From NCBI RefSeq assembly GCF_029360765.1, contig NZ_JARKNA010000010.1, forward strand, positions 107,985 to 171,984: DNA of 64,000 bases. Direction: 5' to 3'. The notes below the pieces were generated by a model. That model was not told the DNA's origin and did not search any database. It worked only from the letters and a program-made list of their open reading frames with translations. The position numbers and the translations under genes were made by a program. Source of the stretch: Terrimonas pollutisoli. Lineage in GTDB: Bacteria; Bacteroidota; Bacteroidia; Chitinophagales; Chitinophagaceae. This document shows positions 45,206 through 54,524 of the stretch, one piece after another. How positions within the stretch are numbered: position 1 is the first letter of the stretch; each line of letters opens with the position of its first letter.

Positions 45206-46672
45206 TTATGGCTGCATTATCGGGAAAACTACTTTTAGTTCACAGCCATTTCCGGGGCATGATTGAATGGTCACGCTGCCGTTAAAGATCTCCGCACGGC
45301 TCATGATATTTCTTAAACCAACCCCATTCCTCTTTTTAGAAGGGTCAAATCCTTTTCCATCATCTTTTATCAAAAGCTGCACGTATTCGCCGTTATTGAC
45401 TATGCACAGCGACACCTTCACGTGGTTGGCTTCGGCGTGTTTGATAATATTATTTAACTGTTCCTGCACGATGCGGTAGATAGTGAGCTTTTGGTCATAA
45501 TGCAATACTTCTTCGGCAAAAGCATCCCAGTCCCGGCATATTCTCAGGCCGGCAGCCTCCGATATATAAACGGCTAATTTGGATAAGCCCGATGTCAACC
45601 CGAAATCTCTGAAGGAAGGGGGGAGCAGTGTATGTGAAAGCTTTCGTATCTCATCGATCGCCGTCACAATAAACTCCCGGCATTTTAAAATCATGTCTTT
45701 TCTTACATCCGGTGCAGAAAGGGCATTGTCGAGATATAGCCGCGAAGCAGCCAGTAACTGGTTCACATTATCATGAAGCTCTTTACCCAGTTGCTCTCTT
45801 TCATTTTCCTGCCCTTTGATGGTGGCTTCGGTAATAGATCTTTGCTGCTGCAGCCTTGATTTTTCCAATGCCGCTTCCAGCTTTCTTTTTTCTGTGACAT
45901 CCTGTGCAGCGCCAATCAGCCGAACGGGTTTTCCTTCAGCATTCCTTACTATGTAACCACGATCATAAATATTTTTGTACTCCCCGCTTTCAGTTAAAAA
46001 TTTATACTCTATTTCAAAAAAATCCTTGCACGAGGATGTTTTTATTTCCTGTACCATTGCTGACAGCGTAGCTGCATCACCAGGATGAATGTGTTTGTTC
46101 CATTCGCTGATGATGCCGATGGCTGCATTGGAAGAAAACCCGTACACTTTTTTTACCGCTTCTTCATCCCTGTAAATTTCATCGGTTAGAAGGTCCCAAT
46201 CCCATACAAGATCATGCGTAGCTTTTGAAACGAGGTGGTATCGTTCGGTTGCAATCCGAAGTTTTTCCAGGCTTCGCCGGCGCTCGATGGAATATGTAAT
46301 TGTTTTTCTTAACAGCTTCTCATCAAACTCGCCTTTGTCAAGATAGTCCTGTGCACCGAGAGCTATCGCATCCAATGCAATTCCTGTATCAGCCATGCCG
46401 GAGAGTATAATGACAGCGGAACCGGTGGCATATTCTTTTACCTGTTCAAACGTATCTAGCCCGTCTCCGTCTGGAAGGTGTAAATCGAGAAAAACAATAT
46501 CCGGTATGTGTTGCTGAAGCCACTGAATTGCTGCCGTCAGCGTTTCCACCAGTTGTATATCCGCAATAGCAATTTTGGATAAATAAATACTTTCCTTCAG
46601 CAGCAGAAAATCGCCAGGATTATCTTCTACTACCAGGATCTTCAAAGGAGCGGTATGTGCAAGTCCGTTCAT
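45206..46672 (-). CDS. Receiver-PAS-HisKA_3 hybrid histidine kinase
   Basis: 488 residues, cytoplasmic. N-terminal receiver (about 11-125, ILVVEDNPGD, phospho-acceptor D63 in IVFLDLHLPDGDG), PAS/PAC domain (about 140-265), HisKA_3 dimerisation domain with H300 (REQLGKELHDNVNQLLAASR) and a NarX-type ATPase domain (about 385-486, LTIYRIVQEQLNNIIKHA, DDGKGFDPSKKRNGVGLRN). A receiver in front means its activity is probably set by another kinase, most likely the one at 47103. It starts one base after the stop of the single-domain regulator, so the three genes 47103, 46674 and 45206 form one operon. Output probably via the NarL-type regulator at 43018. Confidence 0.92.
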   Translation of the reverse strand: MNGLAHTAPLKILVVEDNPGDFLLLKESIYLSKIAIADIQLVETLTAAIQWLQQHIPDIVFLDLHLPDGDGLDTFEQVKEYATGSAVIILSGMADTGIALDAIALGAQDYLDKGEFDEKLLRKTITYSIERRRSLEKLRIATERYHLVSKATHDLVWDWDLLTDEIYRDEEAVKKVYGFSSNAAIGIISEWNKHIHPGDAATLSAMVQEIKTSSCKDFFEIEYKFLTESGEYKNIYDRGYIVRNAEGKPVRLIGAAQDVTEKRKLEAALEKSRLQQQRSITEATIKGQENEREQLGKELHDNVNQLLAASRLYLDNALSAPDVRKDMILKCREFIVTAIDEIRKLSHTLLPPSFRDFGLTSGLSKLAVYISEAAGLRICRDWDAFAEEVLHYDQKLTIYRIVQEQLNNIIKHAEANHVKVSLCIVNNGEYVQLLIKDDGKGFDPSKKRNGVGLRNIMSRAEIFNGSVTIQSCPGNGCELKVVFPIMQP

Positions 46673-46673
46673 A

Positions 46674-47093
46674 TCACTTTATATTGTTCGGCAGGCGAAC
46701 GACAGTAATCCAGAAATCTTCAATGGTGCGTACCACTTCCATAAACCTGTTGTAATCCACCGGTTTGGTGATAAAACAACTGGCATGGTTAGAGTAAGAA
46801 TCCTTGATATCCCTTTCGGAGGCTGATGTGCTGAGCATGATAACGGGGATCATTTTCAGCCGATCATCTTTTTTAATTGCGGCCAGTACTTCGAGCCCAT
46901 TCATTTTCGGCAGGTTGATGTCGAGCAATACCAGGTCGGGCAATGAAGTGGCCGACTGTAGCATATCCAGTGCCTCCTGCCCATCCATGGCTACCGATAC
47001 TTCGTTTTTTATCTTACCTTCCAGCAAGGCTTCCCTTGTAAGGATAATATCCCCTTCATTGTCTTCCACCAGCAGGATTTTTATTTCGTTCAT
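46674..47093 (-). CDS. Single-domain response regulator (Rcp1-like)
   Basis: 139 residues, receiver only: acidic pocket E10/D11 (ILLVEDNEGDIILTREAL), phospho-acceptor D58 (LVLLDINLPKMNG), IPVIMLSTSASERDI and conserved Lys in ITKPVDYNRFMEV. This branch of receivers works as a phosphate shuttle beside PAS or phytochrome-type kinases. It begins nine bases after the stop of the multi-PAS kinase and touches the next gene. Confidence 0.93.
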   Translation of the reverse strand: MNEIKILLVEDNEGDIILTREALLEGKIKNEVSVAMDGQEALDMLQSATSLPDLVLLDINLPKMNGLEVLAAIKKDDRLKMIPVIMLSTSASERDIKDSYSNHASCFITKPVDYNRFMEVVRTIEDFWITVVRLPNNIK

Positions 47094-47102
47094 AGGATTG
47101 GA

Positions 47103-49973
47103 TTAAGCGTATAACTCGTTATTTATTGTAAAGAAAAAAGTGCTGCCATTGCCAGGGCAGGAGGCTACCCATATATTGCCGCCATGTTTCTCTGCTATCT
47201 TTTTACAAATTGCCAGCCCGATACCCGTGCCGGAAAACTGGTTTTTATTATGCAGCCGCTGGAAAATGGCGAATACTTTCTCAAAGTATTTTTGATCGAT
47301 TCCTATTCCATTGTCTTTTACAAAAAATTGCCAGGCTCCGTCTTTTTTCTCACAACCGATCTCTATTTCCGGGGCGGGAGAAGTATTATATTTAAGTGAA
47401 TTGCTGACAAGATTCTGAAATAGCTGTACCATCTGTATTCTGACAGCTTTTACGACAGGCATTGCATGCACTTTGACCAAAGCGCCCGTTTGCTGTATTT
47501 TATTATTGAAAGTCTCCAATACCTGGCCGACCACTTCGTTGATATCCGTATCGGTAAATTGATCGCGGCTGGTACCTACTCTCGAATATTCTAAAAGGTC
47601 AAGGATTAATCTTTTCATCCTTTCAGCCCCGTCAACAGCATAGCTGATATACTGCCCGGCCGTTTCATCCAGTTGCTTATTATATTTTTTTTGCAGCAAT
47701 TGCAAAAAACTGCTTATCATGCGGAGTGGTTCCTGCAGATCGTGCGAGGCTACGTAAGCAAACCTTTCCAGTTCTGCGTTGGAAGCAACCAATTCTTCGG
47801 CTCTCTTTTGCAGTTGCTCATTCAGATTTCTTAGCTCCTGTTCATTTCGCTTCCGTTCTGTAACATCATGTACTATTCCATACACACCCACAGGCCTATC
47901 CCCGGCGTCAAATTCATATTTTCCCTCTGAAAGAACGTGCCTGACCACGCCGTCTTTGCGAACGATACGATGATAAACGGAAGAGTCGCTTAATGTTTCC
48001 TGCGATTTATTGATTTCGTTCAATACATGGTCAACATCGCCGGGGTGTATATAGCTCAGCCAATCTTTATATGAAAGGGGGCGATCTCCCGGCTCAATGC
48101 CATATATCCTGTATGCTTCATCAGACCAAGCCGAAGTGTTGGTAATAAAATTTACCTCCCAGTGTCCCATCTGTCCAATACTTTGGGCCTGTTTCAGCCG
48201 GGCTTCGTTATGCCGCAGTTTTGCTTCCGCCCCTTTTCTTTCGGTGATATCGCGGATGGCTGCAGAGATCAATATACCGTCTGCTGTTTTGAGCGGTGAA
48301 AGACTGATCTCAACCGGCAGCCGAGTACCGTCTTTGCACACGGCAAATAATTCAAGACCTGCTCCCATGGAACGAGTTCTTGGTTCTTTATGATAGTGGC
48401 CCCGGTGTCCTTCATGTTTATTACGAAACTCCTGCGGAACGAGTATTTCTACAGGTTTATTGATCAGTTCATCTTTTTTGTACCCGAAGAGAACTTCTGT
48501 CTGGTGATTGACAAGAACAATCCGCCCTTTTTCATTGGCAATTATCATTGCATCGGGAGCGGCTTCAAGCAGGGCTTTGAATTTTTCCTCCGCCCCATGC
48601 CTATCCGTAATATCATGAACGATCCCCTGCAGTTGAACAGGTTTCCCATCCGGGTTGAGTATATACCGGTAATCTGCATGGATATGCCTTATTACTTCAT
48701 CCCTGCGGATGATACTACAGGAATAGGAATAGTCTTCCAGGGTTTGTTCTCCTTTCCTGATTGCTGCGGTTACATTTTCCAGGTCATCGGGATGAACAAA
48801 AGAAAGAAAAGCATCAAGCGAAGCAGCGATATCATCTTTCTTTACGCCAAAAATTGCATACATTTCATCAGACCATTTGCTTTCGGAGGTATCAAAATCT
48901 GCTTCCCAGCTTCCGAGATGCGCCATGGCCTGCGCCTGTTTCAGACTTCGTTCACTTCGCTCCAGTTCATCCTTAATGGCAATAAGCTCATTGTTTTTCT
49001 TTTCGGATACCTCTTCTGCTTTTCTTTTTTCAGTAATGTCCCTGGTGACACTTAATACCGCATAAATTTTTCCATCCGGGTTACGTAAGGGAACAGAATG
49101 GGTCTCCATCCACATTTCCTTTTTTTTCAGGCTGATTACCCGGAAATTGGCCGTGCCTGTTTCCCCTTCACAAACCCGGCGGTGCAGTTGCAGATAAACT
49201 TCCTTGTCGTCGGGGTGAATAAGGCCGATAACCTCATTGCCTCTTACCTGATCTTCGGTTTCCGCATCGATCATTTTTAGTCCCGCAGGATTCATTTCCT
49301 GTAATAGACCCGATATATCAACAACTTTGACGCATTCCGGCTCATTGTTTAATATTGCTCTTAGTCTTTCTTCATTTTGTCTTAATCTTTCTTCTGTTTG
49401 TTTTCGTGAAGTAATATCAGCGGTCACGCCATCGATGCGAAGAAGTTTGCCATTGTGATCAAGGGTAGGCTTTAATTTTGTTTCAACCCACTTTGCAGCT
49501 TTGTTTTTTGGGGTGATCCTGTATTCGCCATCCCATAACTGACCTTCCCGGAGCAAATGATTAGCTTTGATAATTGCCACCTTATCTTCTTTGACAATAA
49601 TATCCAGCCATAAACCAGGGTTTTGATAAAAGTCTTCCTGGGAGTATCCACATACACTTTCGCATGATGGTGAAATAAGCAACAACCGGTGATGTTGCAT
49701 GTCGATGGAAAAAACGACTTCTTCAATATTTTTAAACAATGTTTCTAATTCCCTAAAGTATTCAGGCAGTATTTCTTCTTTTTCTCCTTTTCTTTTCCCA
49801 TTAAGATCAACTGTTTTTTTTGATGGCCCGTTATAATGATCGGGCGTCTCTAACTCCTTTTCAAACCAATCGTAGGAGTCGCTAATAAGATTGAACAGAC
49901 CGGTAAGTCCTGCTGGTACTTTTTCTAATTCCCCAAAATATTGGTGGAGTTGCCGTTGCAATATTTTATTCAT
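47103..49973 (-). CDS. Multi-PAS sensor histidine kinase
   Basis: 956 residues, no membrane segment. About five PAS/PAC units in a row (first near 77-195, then about 200-320, 345-460, 465-590 and 600-715; PAC ends such as DGVTADITSRKQTEERL, YAVLSVTRDITEKRKAEE and YGIVHDVTERKRNE), then HisKA (FAYVASHDLQEPLRMISSFL) and a full ATPase domain (NLVSNSLKYN, VKDNGIGIDQKY, GTGIGLAICKKIAEKHGG). It senses an intracellular signal through the PAS units; ligands are unknown. First gene of the three-gene signalling operon. Confidence 0.94.
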   Translation of the reverse strand: MNKILQRQLHQYFGELEKVPAGLTGLFNLISDSYDWFEKELETPDHYNGPSKKTVDLNGKRKGEKEEILPEYFRELETLFKNIEEVVFSIDMQHHRLLLISPSCESVCGYSQEDFYQNPGLWLDIIVKEDKVAIIKANHLLREGQLWDGEYRITPKNKAAKWVETKLKPTLDHNGKLLRIDGVTADITSRKQTEERLRQNEERLRAILNNEPECVKVVDISGLLQEMNPAGLKMIDAETEDQVRGNEVIGLIHPDDKEVYLQLHRRVCEGETGTANFRVISLKKKEMWMETHSVPLRNPDGKIYAVLSVTRDITEKRKAEEVSEKKNNELIAIKDELERSERSLKQAQAMAHLGSWEADFDTSESKWSDEMYAIFGVKKDDIAASLDAFLSFVHPDDLENVTAAIRKGEQTLEDYSYSCSIIRRDEVIRHIHADYRYILNPDGKPVQLQGIVHDITDRHGAEEKFKALLEAAPDAMIIANEKGRIVLVNHQTEVLFGYKKDELINKPVEILVPQEFRNKHEGHRGHYHKEPRTRSMGAGLELFAVCKDGTRLPVEISLSPLKTADGILISAAIRDITERKGAEAKLRHNEARLKQAQSIGQMGHWEVNFITNTSAWSDEAYRIYGIEPGDRPLSYKDWLSYIHPGDVDHVLNEINKSQETLSDSSVYHRIVRKDGVVRHVLSEGKYEFDAGDRPVGVYGIVHDVTERKRNEQELRNLNEQLQKRAEELVASNAELERFAYVASHDLQEPLRMISSFLQLLQKKYNKQLDETAGQYISYAVDGAERMKRLILDLLEYSRVGTSRDQFTDTDINEVVGQVLETFNNKIQQTGALVKVHAMPVVKAVRIQMVQLFQNLVSNSLKYNTSPAPEIEIGCEKKDGAWQFFVKDNGIGIDQKYFEKVFAIFQRLHNKNQFSGTGIGLAICKKIAEKHGGNIWVASCPGNGSTFFFTINNELYA

Positions 49974-50039
49974 CCGGTTATAGTTCAGAATGAGTTAGAA
50001 TAGATGAGTGGTAAAATTTATGCTTCAATTCACGAGACC

Positions 50040-50471
50040 TCACAGAGGTTTTTGGGGAAAGCCGAATGTGATGGTTGCCATATTGTTTTGCCCAACAGCA
50101 ACACTTACTGAACCTGGCATTTTTTCAACCAGAGGCTGCCATTTACTCATATCCTGTTCAAAAGTGACGACATTGAGAAGGCCTATATTTCTGATATGGA
50201 CAAGTGCCATAAGTTCAGACACATTTGCCGATAAATGAACGCAATCATACTCTGCATGCCTCACCAGGGCTGTTAATACTGCACTGAGCACGAAAGTAAC
50301 AGAGTGTAGACCGTCGCCCAAGGTAAGATGTCGGGGAATATCATTTGTAAACGACTTCCCATTGCTCGCTGCGGTGGACAAAACGCTGTTGAGCAAAGCC
50401 TCCGCTATGTCGTAGAGACGTGTTTCCGTGGAAGAAGGCGGAACATAGCCTGGACTAGTTGTTGTTTTCAT
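50040..50471 (-). CDS. Degenerate GHKL-like single-domain protein, paralogue 4
   Basis: 143 residues: SFTNDIPRHLTLGDGLHSVT, FVLSAVLTALVRHAEYDCVH, LSANVSELMALVHIRNIGLL and GSVSVAVGQNNMATITFGF. Same build as the paralogues at 43769 and 44588, again without ATP-binding boxes. It lies 66 bases upstream of the multi-PAS kinase gene on the same strand and may be co-transcribed with it. The shared nonamer lies at 50495-50503. Confidence 0.7.
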   Translation of the reverse strand: MKTTTSPGYVPPSSTETRLYDIAEALLNSVLSTAASNGKSFTNDIPRHLTLGDGLHSVTFVLSAVLTALVRHAEYDCVHLSANVSELMALVHIRNIGLLNVVTFEQDMSKWQPLVEKMPGSVSVAVGQNNMATITFGFPQKPL

Positions 50472-50494
50472 AGGGAATTACAAGAATGGTTAAC

Positions 50495-50503
50495 AGGGTA
50501 CGG
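50495..50503 (-). promoter_or_regulatory. Shared nonamer upstream of paralogue 4
   Basis: CCGTACCCT on the minus strand, 24 bases before the ATG at 50471. Confidence 0.4.
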
Positions 50504-50775
50504 GTCTTTTATTCAGAGGGTGGATTTTTCTTTAGGGTCTGCTTATTTTTTTAATGGGAGCAAAGAAAGGAACAATCTCAGCCGGATAAAATAGAACATT
50601 GTGTATTTGTAATGTCATCGTTATCCTACATGACCAAATAAAACCCTTACAGAGAATTACGACGTATTGTTACGGATGGCCTTTACTTTGTTTTTTTGTA
50701 AGCATATCGGCAGGTATTGAGGTATATGAAAAAAAGCAACAGGAAAAAAATGGTTTGAAACCATTGGCATAAAAC

Positions 50776-50796
50776 TACGAAGCCGGGGACTTCGTA
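50776..50796 (-). terminator. Terminator of the 107-residue protein gene
   Basis: TACGAAG (50776-50782) pairs with CTTCGTA (50790-50796) around CCGGGGA; GTTTTATG follows on the minus strand, 20 bases past the stop at 50816. Confidence 0.6.
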
Positions 50797-50815
50797 AAGC
50801 CGCTAGGGAAGAAGG

Positions 50816-51139
50816 TTAAAAACTGAGATCATTCTCCATTACAAACCTGGACCAGGCATTAGCATCCAATTCTCTCAGCATGAATAACATTTTACGGGAA
50901 TTTTGTAATAAGTGGTCAATGTCGGAAGTGGTAAGCACCGGGCTATAAAAAGCCTGGTAAAAAAAAGCGGTGTGCATTTCCTGTAGTTTTGTTTTTCTTT
51001 CACTTGTGATCGAATGAGCTGACAGGCGGTGCTCCAATACTTGCATGCTGCAAAGCCATGTTTCATGAAGCAGCCATTTGGCCAAAATTGCTAATTCAAC
51101 ACGATTAACCCCGGCGCGGGTATTTAATGCCGATTCCAT
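50816..51139 (-). CDS. Small helical protein of unknown function
   Basis: 107 residues, helical and soluble (RVELAILAKWLLHETWLCSM, ERKTKLQEMHTAFFYQAFYS, IDHLLQNSRKMLFMLRELDA). No motif or family recognised. The frame has its own terminator and lies in the signalling island with no partner on either side. Coding status is likely from composition but not certain. Confidence 0.55.
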   Translation of the reverse strand: MESALNTRAGVNRVELAILAKWLLHETWLCSMQVLEHRLSAHSITSERKTKLQEMHTAFFYQAFYSPVLTTSDIDHLLQNSRKMLFMLRELDANAWSRFVMENDLSF

Positions 51140-51857
51140 ATTAGAGCCTTAATGTGATGTAATGAATAAATCCAGGTGAAACAAAGGAAGTGAGGATTTG
51201 CTGCGGGTCCGCAGCGAAGAATAATCAAAAGGTAAGAATAGAATCTTTTCAGCTACAAAAAAAAGGAATTGCAGTCAAATTAAGAAATGAAAGCATTCTT
51301 AAGCGTCCAGAATTTTCGGATGGTGAATTACACTGCATTTTCAGGGATGCCTGCCTGCCTCACTTCGGATAGCTTCGGTTGGGATTAAATAAAACGCCAT
51401 CCAGTTCAGTTATCTTTCATTTAACAGACATCCATTAAATTACGAAATTTTCGCTCCTTAACGCGGGGAGTTGGCGGTTGTGCCCATGCTCAGAGCCAGA
51501 CATCGCCAGCGAAGGAAAAGAACACCCAGCAAGGAAGGATTTGAAGGGAACACTCGGCAAAGAAAGGAAAGAAGTATTCTATCCGGCCGGTATTGTGGGA
51601 GGCAATGGCAGACTCAATATATAACAGTAGCCGATACGAAAGAATTTCATTTAAAATGAGATAAATGATGGATGTTTAGTCGTTTTTTATAGTTAGCATT
51701 TTAGGTTTGCCATTAGCATAGATCACTAAGTCTTCAACTTCGTAGAGTAGGATTTTCCTTTAATTGATGTAAGTATTTTACCTTAAAACAGAAAAATTAT
51801 TGACAAGTATAAAATATTTATGCCCATTACCTGTTATTTAATCTGAAATGTAAAACT
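51140..51857. other. Intergenic region with no supported gene
   Basis: 718 bases. Two plus-strand frames of about 60 codons (51190-51372 and 51471-51659) have unusual, basic or mixed composition and no recognisable start context. I see nothing else. Confidence 0.5.
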
Positions 51858-52067
51858 GTGAAAGAAAGAGACGCTGACAATTTTTCCTGGACATTGTTGT
51901 TTCTTGTTACATCCGCATCTTTCCTGGGCTTTAGCGGGCTGGCCAAACTGTTAAATGGCATACCATCTCATGTTTCACTATTTTTTAAAATAAGTGTTGC
52001 GACTTCCCTACTTACCTTCATTAGTTATCTCAAAGATTTAACTGCCAGAACAGAAAATGAAGAATAA
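51858..52067 (+). CDS. Small two-span membrane protein
   Basis: 69 residues from a GTG at 51858: charged start (KERDADNFS), hydrophobic segment WTLLFLVTSASFLGFSGLAK, short loop, second segment (VSLFFKISVATSLLTFISYL) and a charged end. No family recognised. It faces the H-NOX kinase gene tail-to-tail, 50 bases apart. Confidence 0.45.
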   Translation: MKERDADNFSWTLLFLVTSASFLGFSGLAKLLNGIPSHVSLFFKISVATSLLTFISYLKDLTARTENEE

Positions 52068-52117
52068 CAGCAACTCAGCGTTTTTAAATCATTTTCAAAA
52101 CACACAAACCTCCCGGT

Positions 52118-53353
52118 TCATTGAGTCATTTTAGCGGATTCTTCCGTATGGGCTGTTTTATTGGTTTGAGCCGATGATAAGGGGAGACTAAAATAAAAAG
52201 TAGCTCCTTTGCCCGGTTCCGATTCTGCTCCCACGTGGCCGCCGTGTTTCTTTACAATACGTTCCACCAATGCCAGGCCTACGCCTGTACCTTCAAACTC
52301 GTTGGCGGGATGCAGACGCTGGAAAACGCCGAACAGCCTGTCGGCGTATTGCATATCAAAACCCACACCGTTGTCTTTGACGACATAGATGATTTCTTCC
52401 TCCTTCCGGGATGAACTTATTTCGATGTACGGGCTGGGCTGCTGGCCGGAGTATTTCAAAGCATTGGAAATAAGATTATGCCATACCTGGAACATAAGAC
52501 TGGCATCGCATGGCGCTTGTTCAAGCACGCTAATGTTAATACGGGCTTTCGCTGGTTCTGTGCTTTGTGAAAGCAGAGAACTGATAACGGATTTTACGAG
52601 ATTATCCATATCTGTTAACTTGACTTCCAGTTCCTTCTTTCCCATGCGGGCAAGATTCAGCAGATCATCTATCAGTCGATTCATATAGCGAACACTGAGA
52701 TTGATGTTGTTTAAAAAGCGGCTGGCCCCGGCATCCAACTGTCCGGCATAGTCTGTTATCAGTATCCCGGTATAACCACTGATGGCCCGCAGCGGCGCAC
52801 GCAGATCGTGCGACACCGAATAGCTGAAGGCTTCCAACTCGGCATTGGTATCGGCCAACTCCTTTGCCCTGATTAATTCCCGTTTTTGCATCTCCAGGTT
52901 GTTTGCCAGGCTCCTGATATCATTCATCATGATCTCCTTTGACTTTATGATCTGTATCATGTCTGTAGTGGTATCATGCAAAGCAAAGTCGGTTAGCAGA
53001 AGATTATATTTCATTAAGTCATCCGCATCAGTTATCCAGGGGGAACTGACAAATAGGAGGATTCGCAAGTTTTCTGTTGTAATGATCTGGCCCCGGAACA
53101 GAATCGACCTGCCGTCGGTTGATTCAAAAATAAAAATCTGGTCGGCATATTTTACTATGGAATCAAATTCAAACACTGCACTGGCCGGTCTTTTTAACCG
53201 GAAGCAATCCTGCAACTGCTTTCCAATGATGTCGGGAAATAACTTCGACAGGCTTTTGCCGGCGTCTGCAATGGTTAATGAATCATTGATAATAAAGTAA
53301 AACGGAAACAAGGTATTCAGCTTCCCATTTAGTATGTTAACAGGTACACTCAT
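52118..53353 (-). CDS. HNOBA-type sensor histidine kinase, partner of H-NOX
   Basis: 411 residues, cytoplasmic. The N-terminal 150 residues match the H-NOX-associated (HNOBA) domain, a PAS-like module (LFPFYFIINDSLTIADAGKS, FRGQIITTENLRILLFVSSP), followed by a coiled linker, HisKA with H182 (YSVSHDLRAPLRAISGY) and a complete ATPase domain (NLISNALKYSG, VKDNGVGFDMQYAD, GTGVGLALVERIVKKHGG). In studied systems nitric-oxide-bound H-NOX inhibits such a kinase and controls biofilm or c-di-GMP output. The upstream H-NOX gene is 13 bases away. No response regulator is adjacent. Confidence 0.92.
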   Translation of the reverse strand: MSVPVNILNGKLNTLFPFYFIINDSLTIADAGKSLSKLFPDIIGKQLQDCFRLKRPASAVFEFDSIVKYADQIFIFESTDGRSILFRGQIITTENLRILLFVSSPWITDADDLMKYNLLLTDFALHDTTTDMIQIIKSKEIMMNDIRSLANNLEMQKRELIRAKELADTNAELEAFSYSVSHDLRAPLRAISGYTGILITDYAGQLDAGASRFLNNINLSVRYMNRLIDDLLNLARMGKKELEVKLTDMDNLVKSVISSLLSQSTEPAKARINISVLEQAPCDASLMFQVWHNLISNALKYSGQQPSPYIEISSSRKEEEIIYVVKDNGVGFDMQYADRLFGVFQRLHPANEFEGTGVGLALVERIVKKHGGHVGAESEPGKGATFYFSLPLSSAQTNKTAHTEESAKMTQ

Positions 53354-53366
53354 AGCACCGGTTTGC

Positions 53367-53909
53367 TTACCACTCTACAAAAAACACTTCGTGGTCAAAT
53401 CCTTCCTCCCTGCTTTGCAGGATGGTAATTTTTGTCTCGGTTTTATACATTTTTCCCAACCCCTGAATGAGGCCATACATAAAATCCTTTAATCCTGGCC
53501 GGGTGGAATAATAATGCAGCAGCAATGATCTTTCCTTAACCTCGGATACAAAAAATTCAGGCGGCTTGAGATTAGGAAAAATCAGCATTACCCGGCTATG
53601 AAAGTTGGGCAAGTTGATCAGGAACTCCTTCAGCGTATTTCCTCCTGATTGTATCAAAGAACCATAATTTTTCGGCCCCGTGTTAAGCACCCAATATTCG
53701 CCAAAGGCTACCAGTACTTCCCTGAGTGAAATATTCAGTACTTCTGATGCCGCTGTTGCCAGTTTATAGGTATCGCCGTCAGGATAAGATTCATTACTCA
53801 GGAAAGACTCGACGTTTACACCACTTTTTTCTTTGATTTTTGTCCAGGCGTTTTCGCCGTAATTCTCTACGACAAGACCCTGTATGGCTTTGTTTACGAT
53901 CCCGTACAT
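53367..53909 (-). CDS. H-NOX heme nitric-oxide sensor
   Basis: 180 residues, the standard length. The start MYGIVNKAIQGLVVENYGEN is typical; the proximal heme ligand is H104 (LPNFHSRV) and the heme-propionate motif YxSxR is Y133-S135-R137 (LHYYSTRPG). No distal tyrosine of the oxygen-binding class is evident, which fits a nitric-oxide-selective sensor. It binds heme in the cytoplasm and acts on the HNOBA kinase encoded next. Confidence 0.95.
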   Translation of the reverse strand: MYGIVNKAIQGLVVENYGENAWTKIKEKSGVNVESFLSNESYPDGDTYKLATAASEVLNISLREVLVAFGEYWVLNTGPKNYGSLIQSGGNTLKEFLINLPNFHSRVMLIFPNLKPPEFFVSEVKERSLLLHYYSTRPGLKDFMYGLIQGLGKMYKTETKITILQSREEGFDHEVFFVEW

Positions 53910-54524
53910 AATTTATAATTTAAGTAGTGGTGAAAAGTAATGAGGTTGCAGGCCGGGATGCCGCTGATAATATCGGAACAGTTGTACTAGAAAAGTATTT
54001 TGGGTCAGGATTTGGAATGTGTACATAGTATAGAAATTTAGGTTTCTTCACAATAATATACATCTGGAAGGGCAGGATAAAGTATATTATTGAATACACA
54101 AAATGGAGTAAATAAGAACTCTGTTTATGTTGTCTGCGGGTAATGCCTGCACCAACTTAATACTTTACCTGAATTTTTGGTTGTTGCCTTTAAAAGCATC
54201 CGGGAGTTTCCTATTTCGGTATTCACTGATGATTGGCCACTAAAGAAAAGTATTATTGTGATTGTGTTCATGAAGATATGTATATTTTATCACAATCAAT
54301 GCAGCCAACAGGAGACATAATTTCAAACCGGTATTATAAGAAGTTACCCTTACGGGTTCACTTAGGTAGCTTGTTGTACGGCGTATTCAGCTACTTTTTG
54401 AAGAGCTTTTCGCGCCTTTAAACCACATCTTTTGCATTAACATTATCTCTAGTACTGCTATAATGGATAGCTACCAGGAGAAGAACGAACGGCCCCCAAT
54501 TTCAAGGCCGGAAAGAAACCCGCA
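53910..54524. other. Intergenic region upstream of the H-NOX gene
   Basis: 615 AT-rich bases. No supported gene; no clear promoter for the leftward H-NOX operon was found. A 62-codon frame from a TTG at 54233 has no support. Confidence 0.5.

Larger units (their letters stand above)
50472..50815. other. Intergenic region
   Basis: 344 bases, no gene seen. Holds the nonamer upstream of paralogue 4 and the terminator of the next gene. Confidence 0.55.

Noticed and set aside
51190..51659. Two small plus-strand frames of 60 and 62 codons
   Set aside because: Composition is odd and no homologous features are visible.
54233..54421. 62-codon frame from a TTG
   Set aside because: Rare start and no support in sequence or context.
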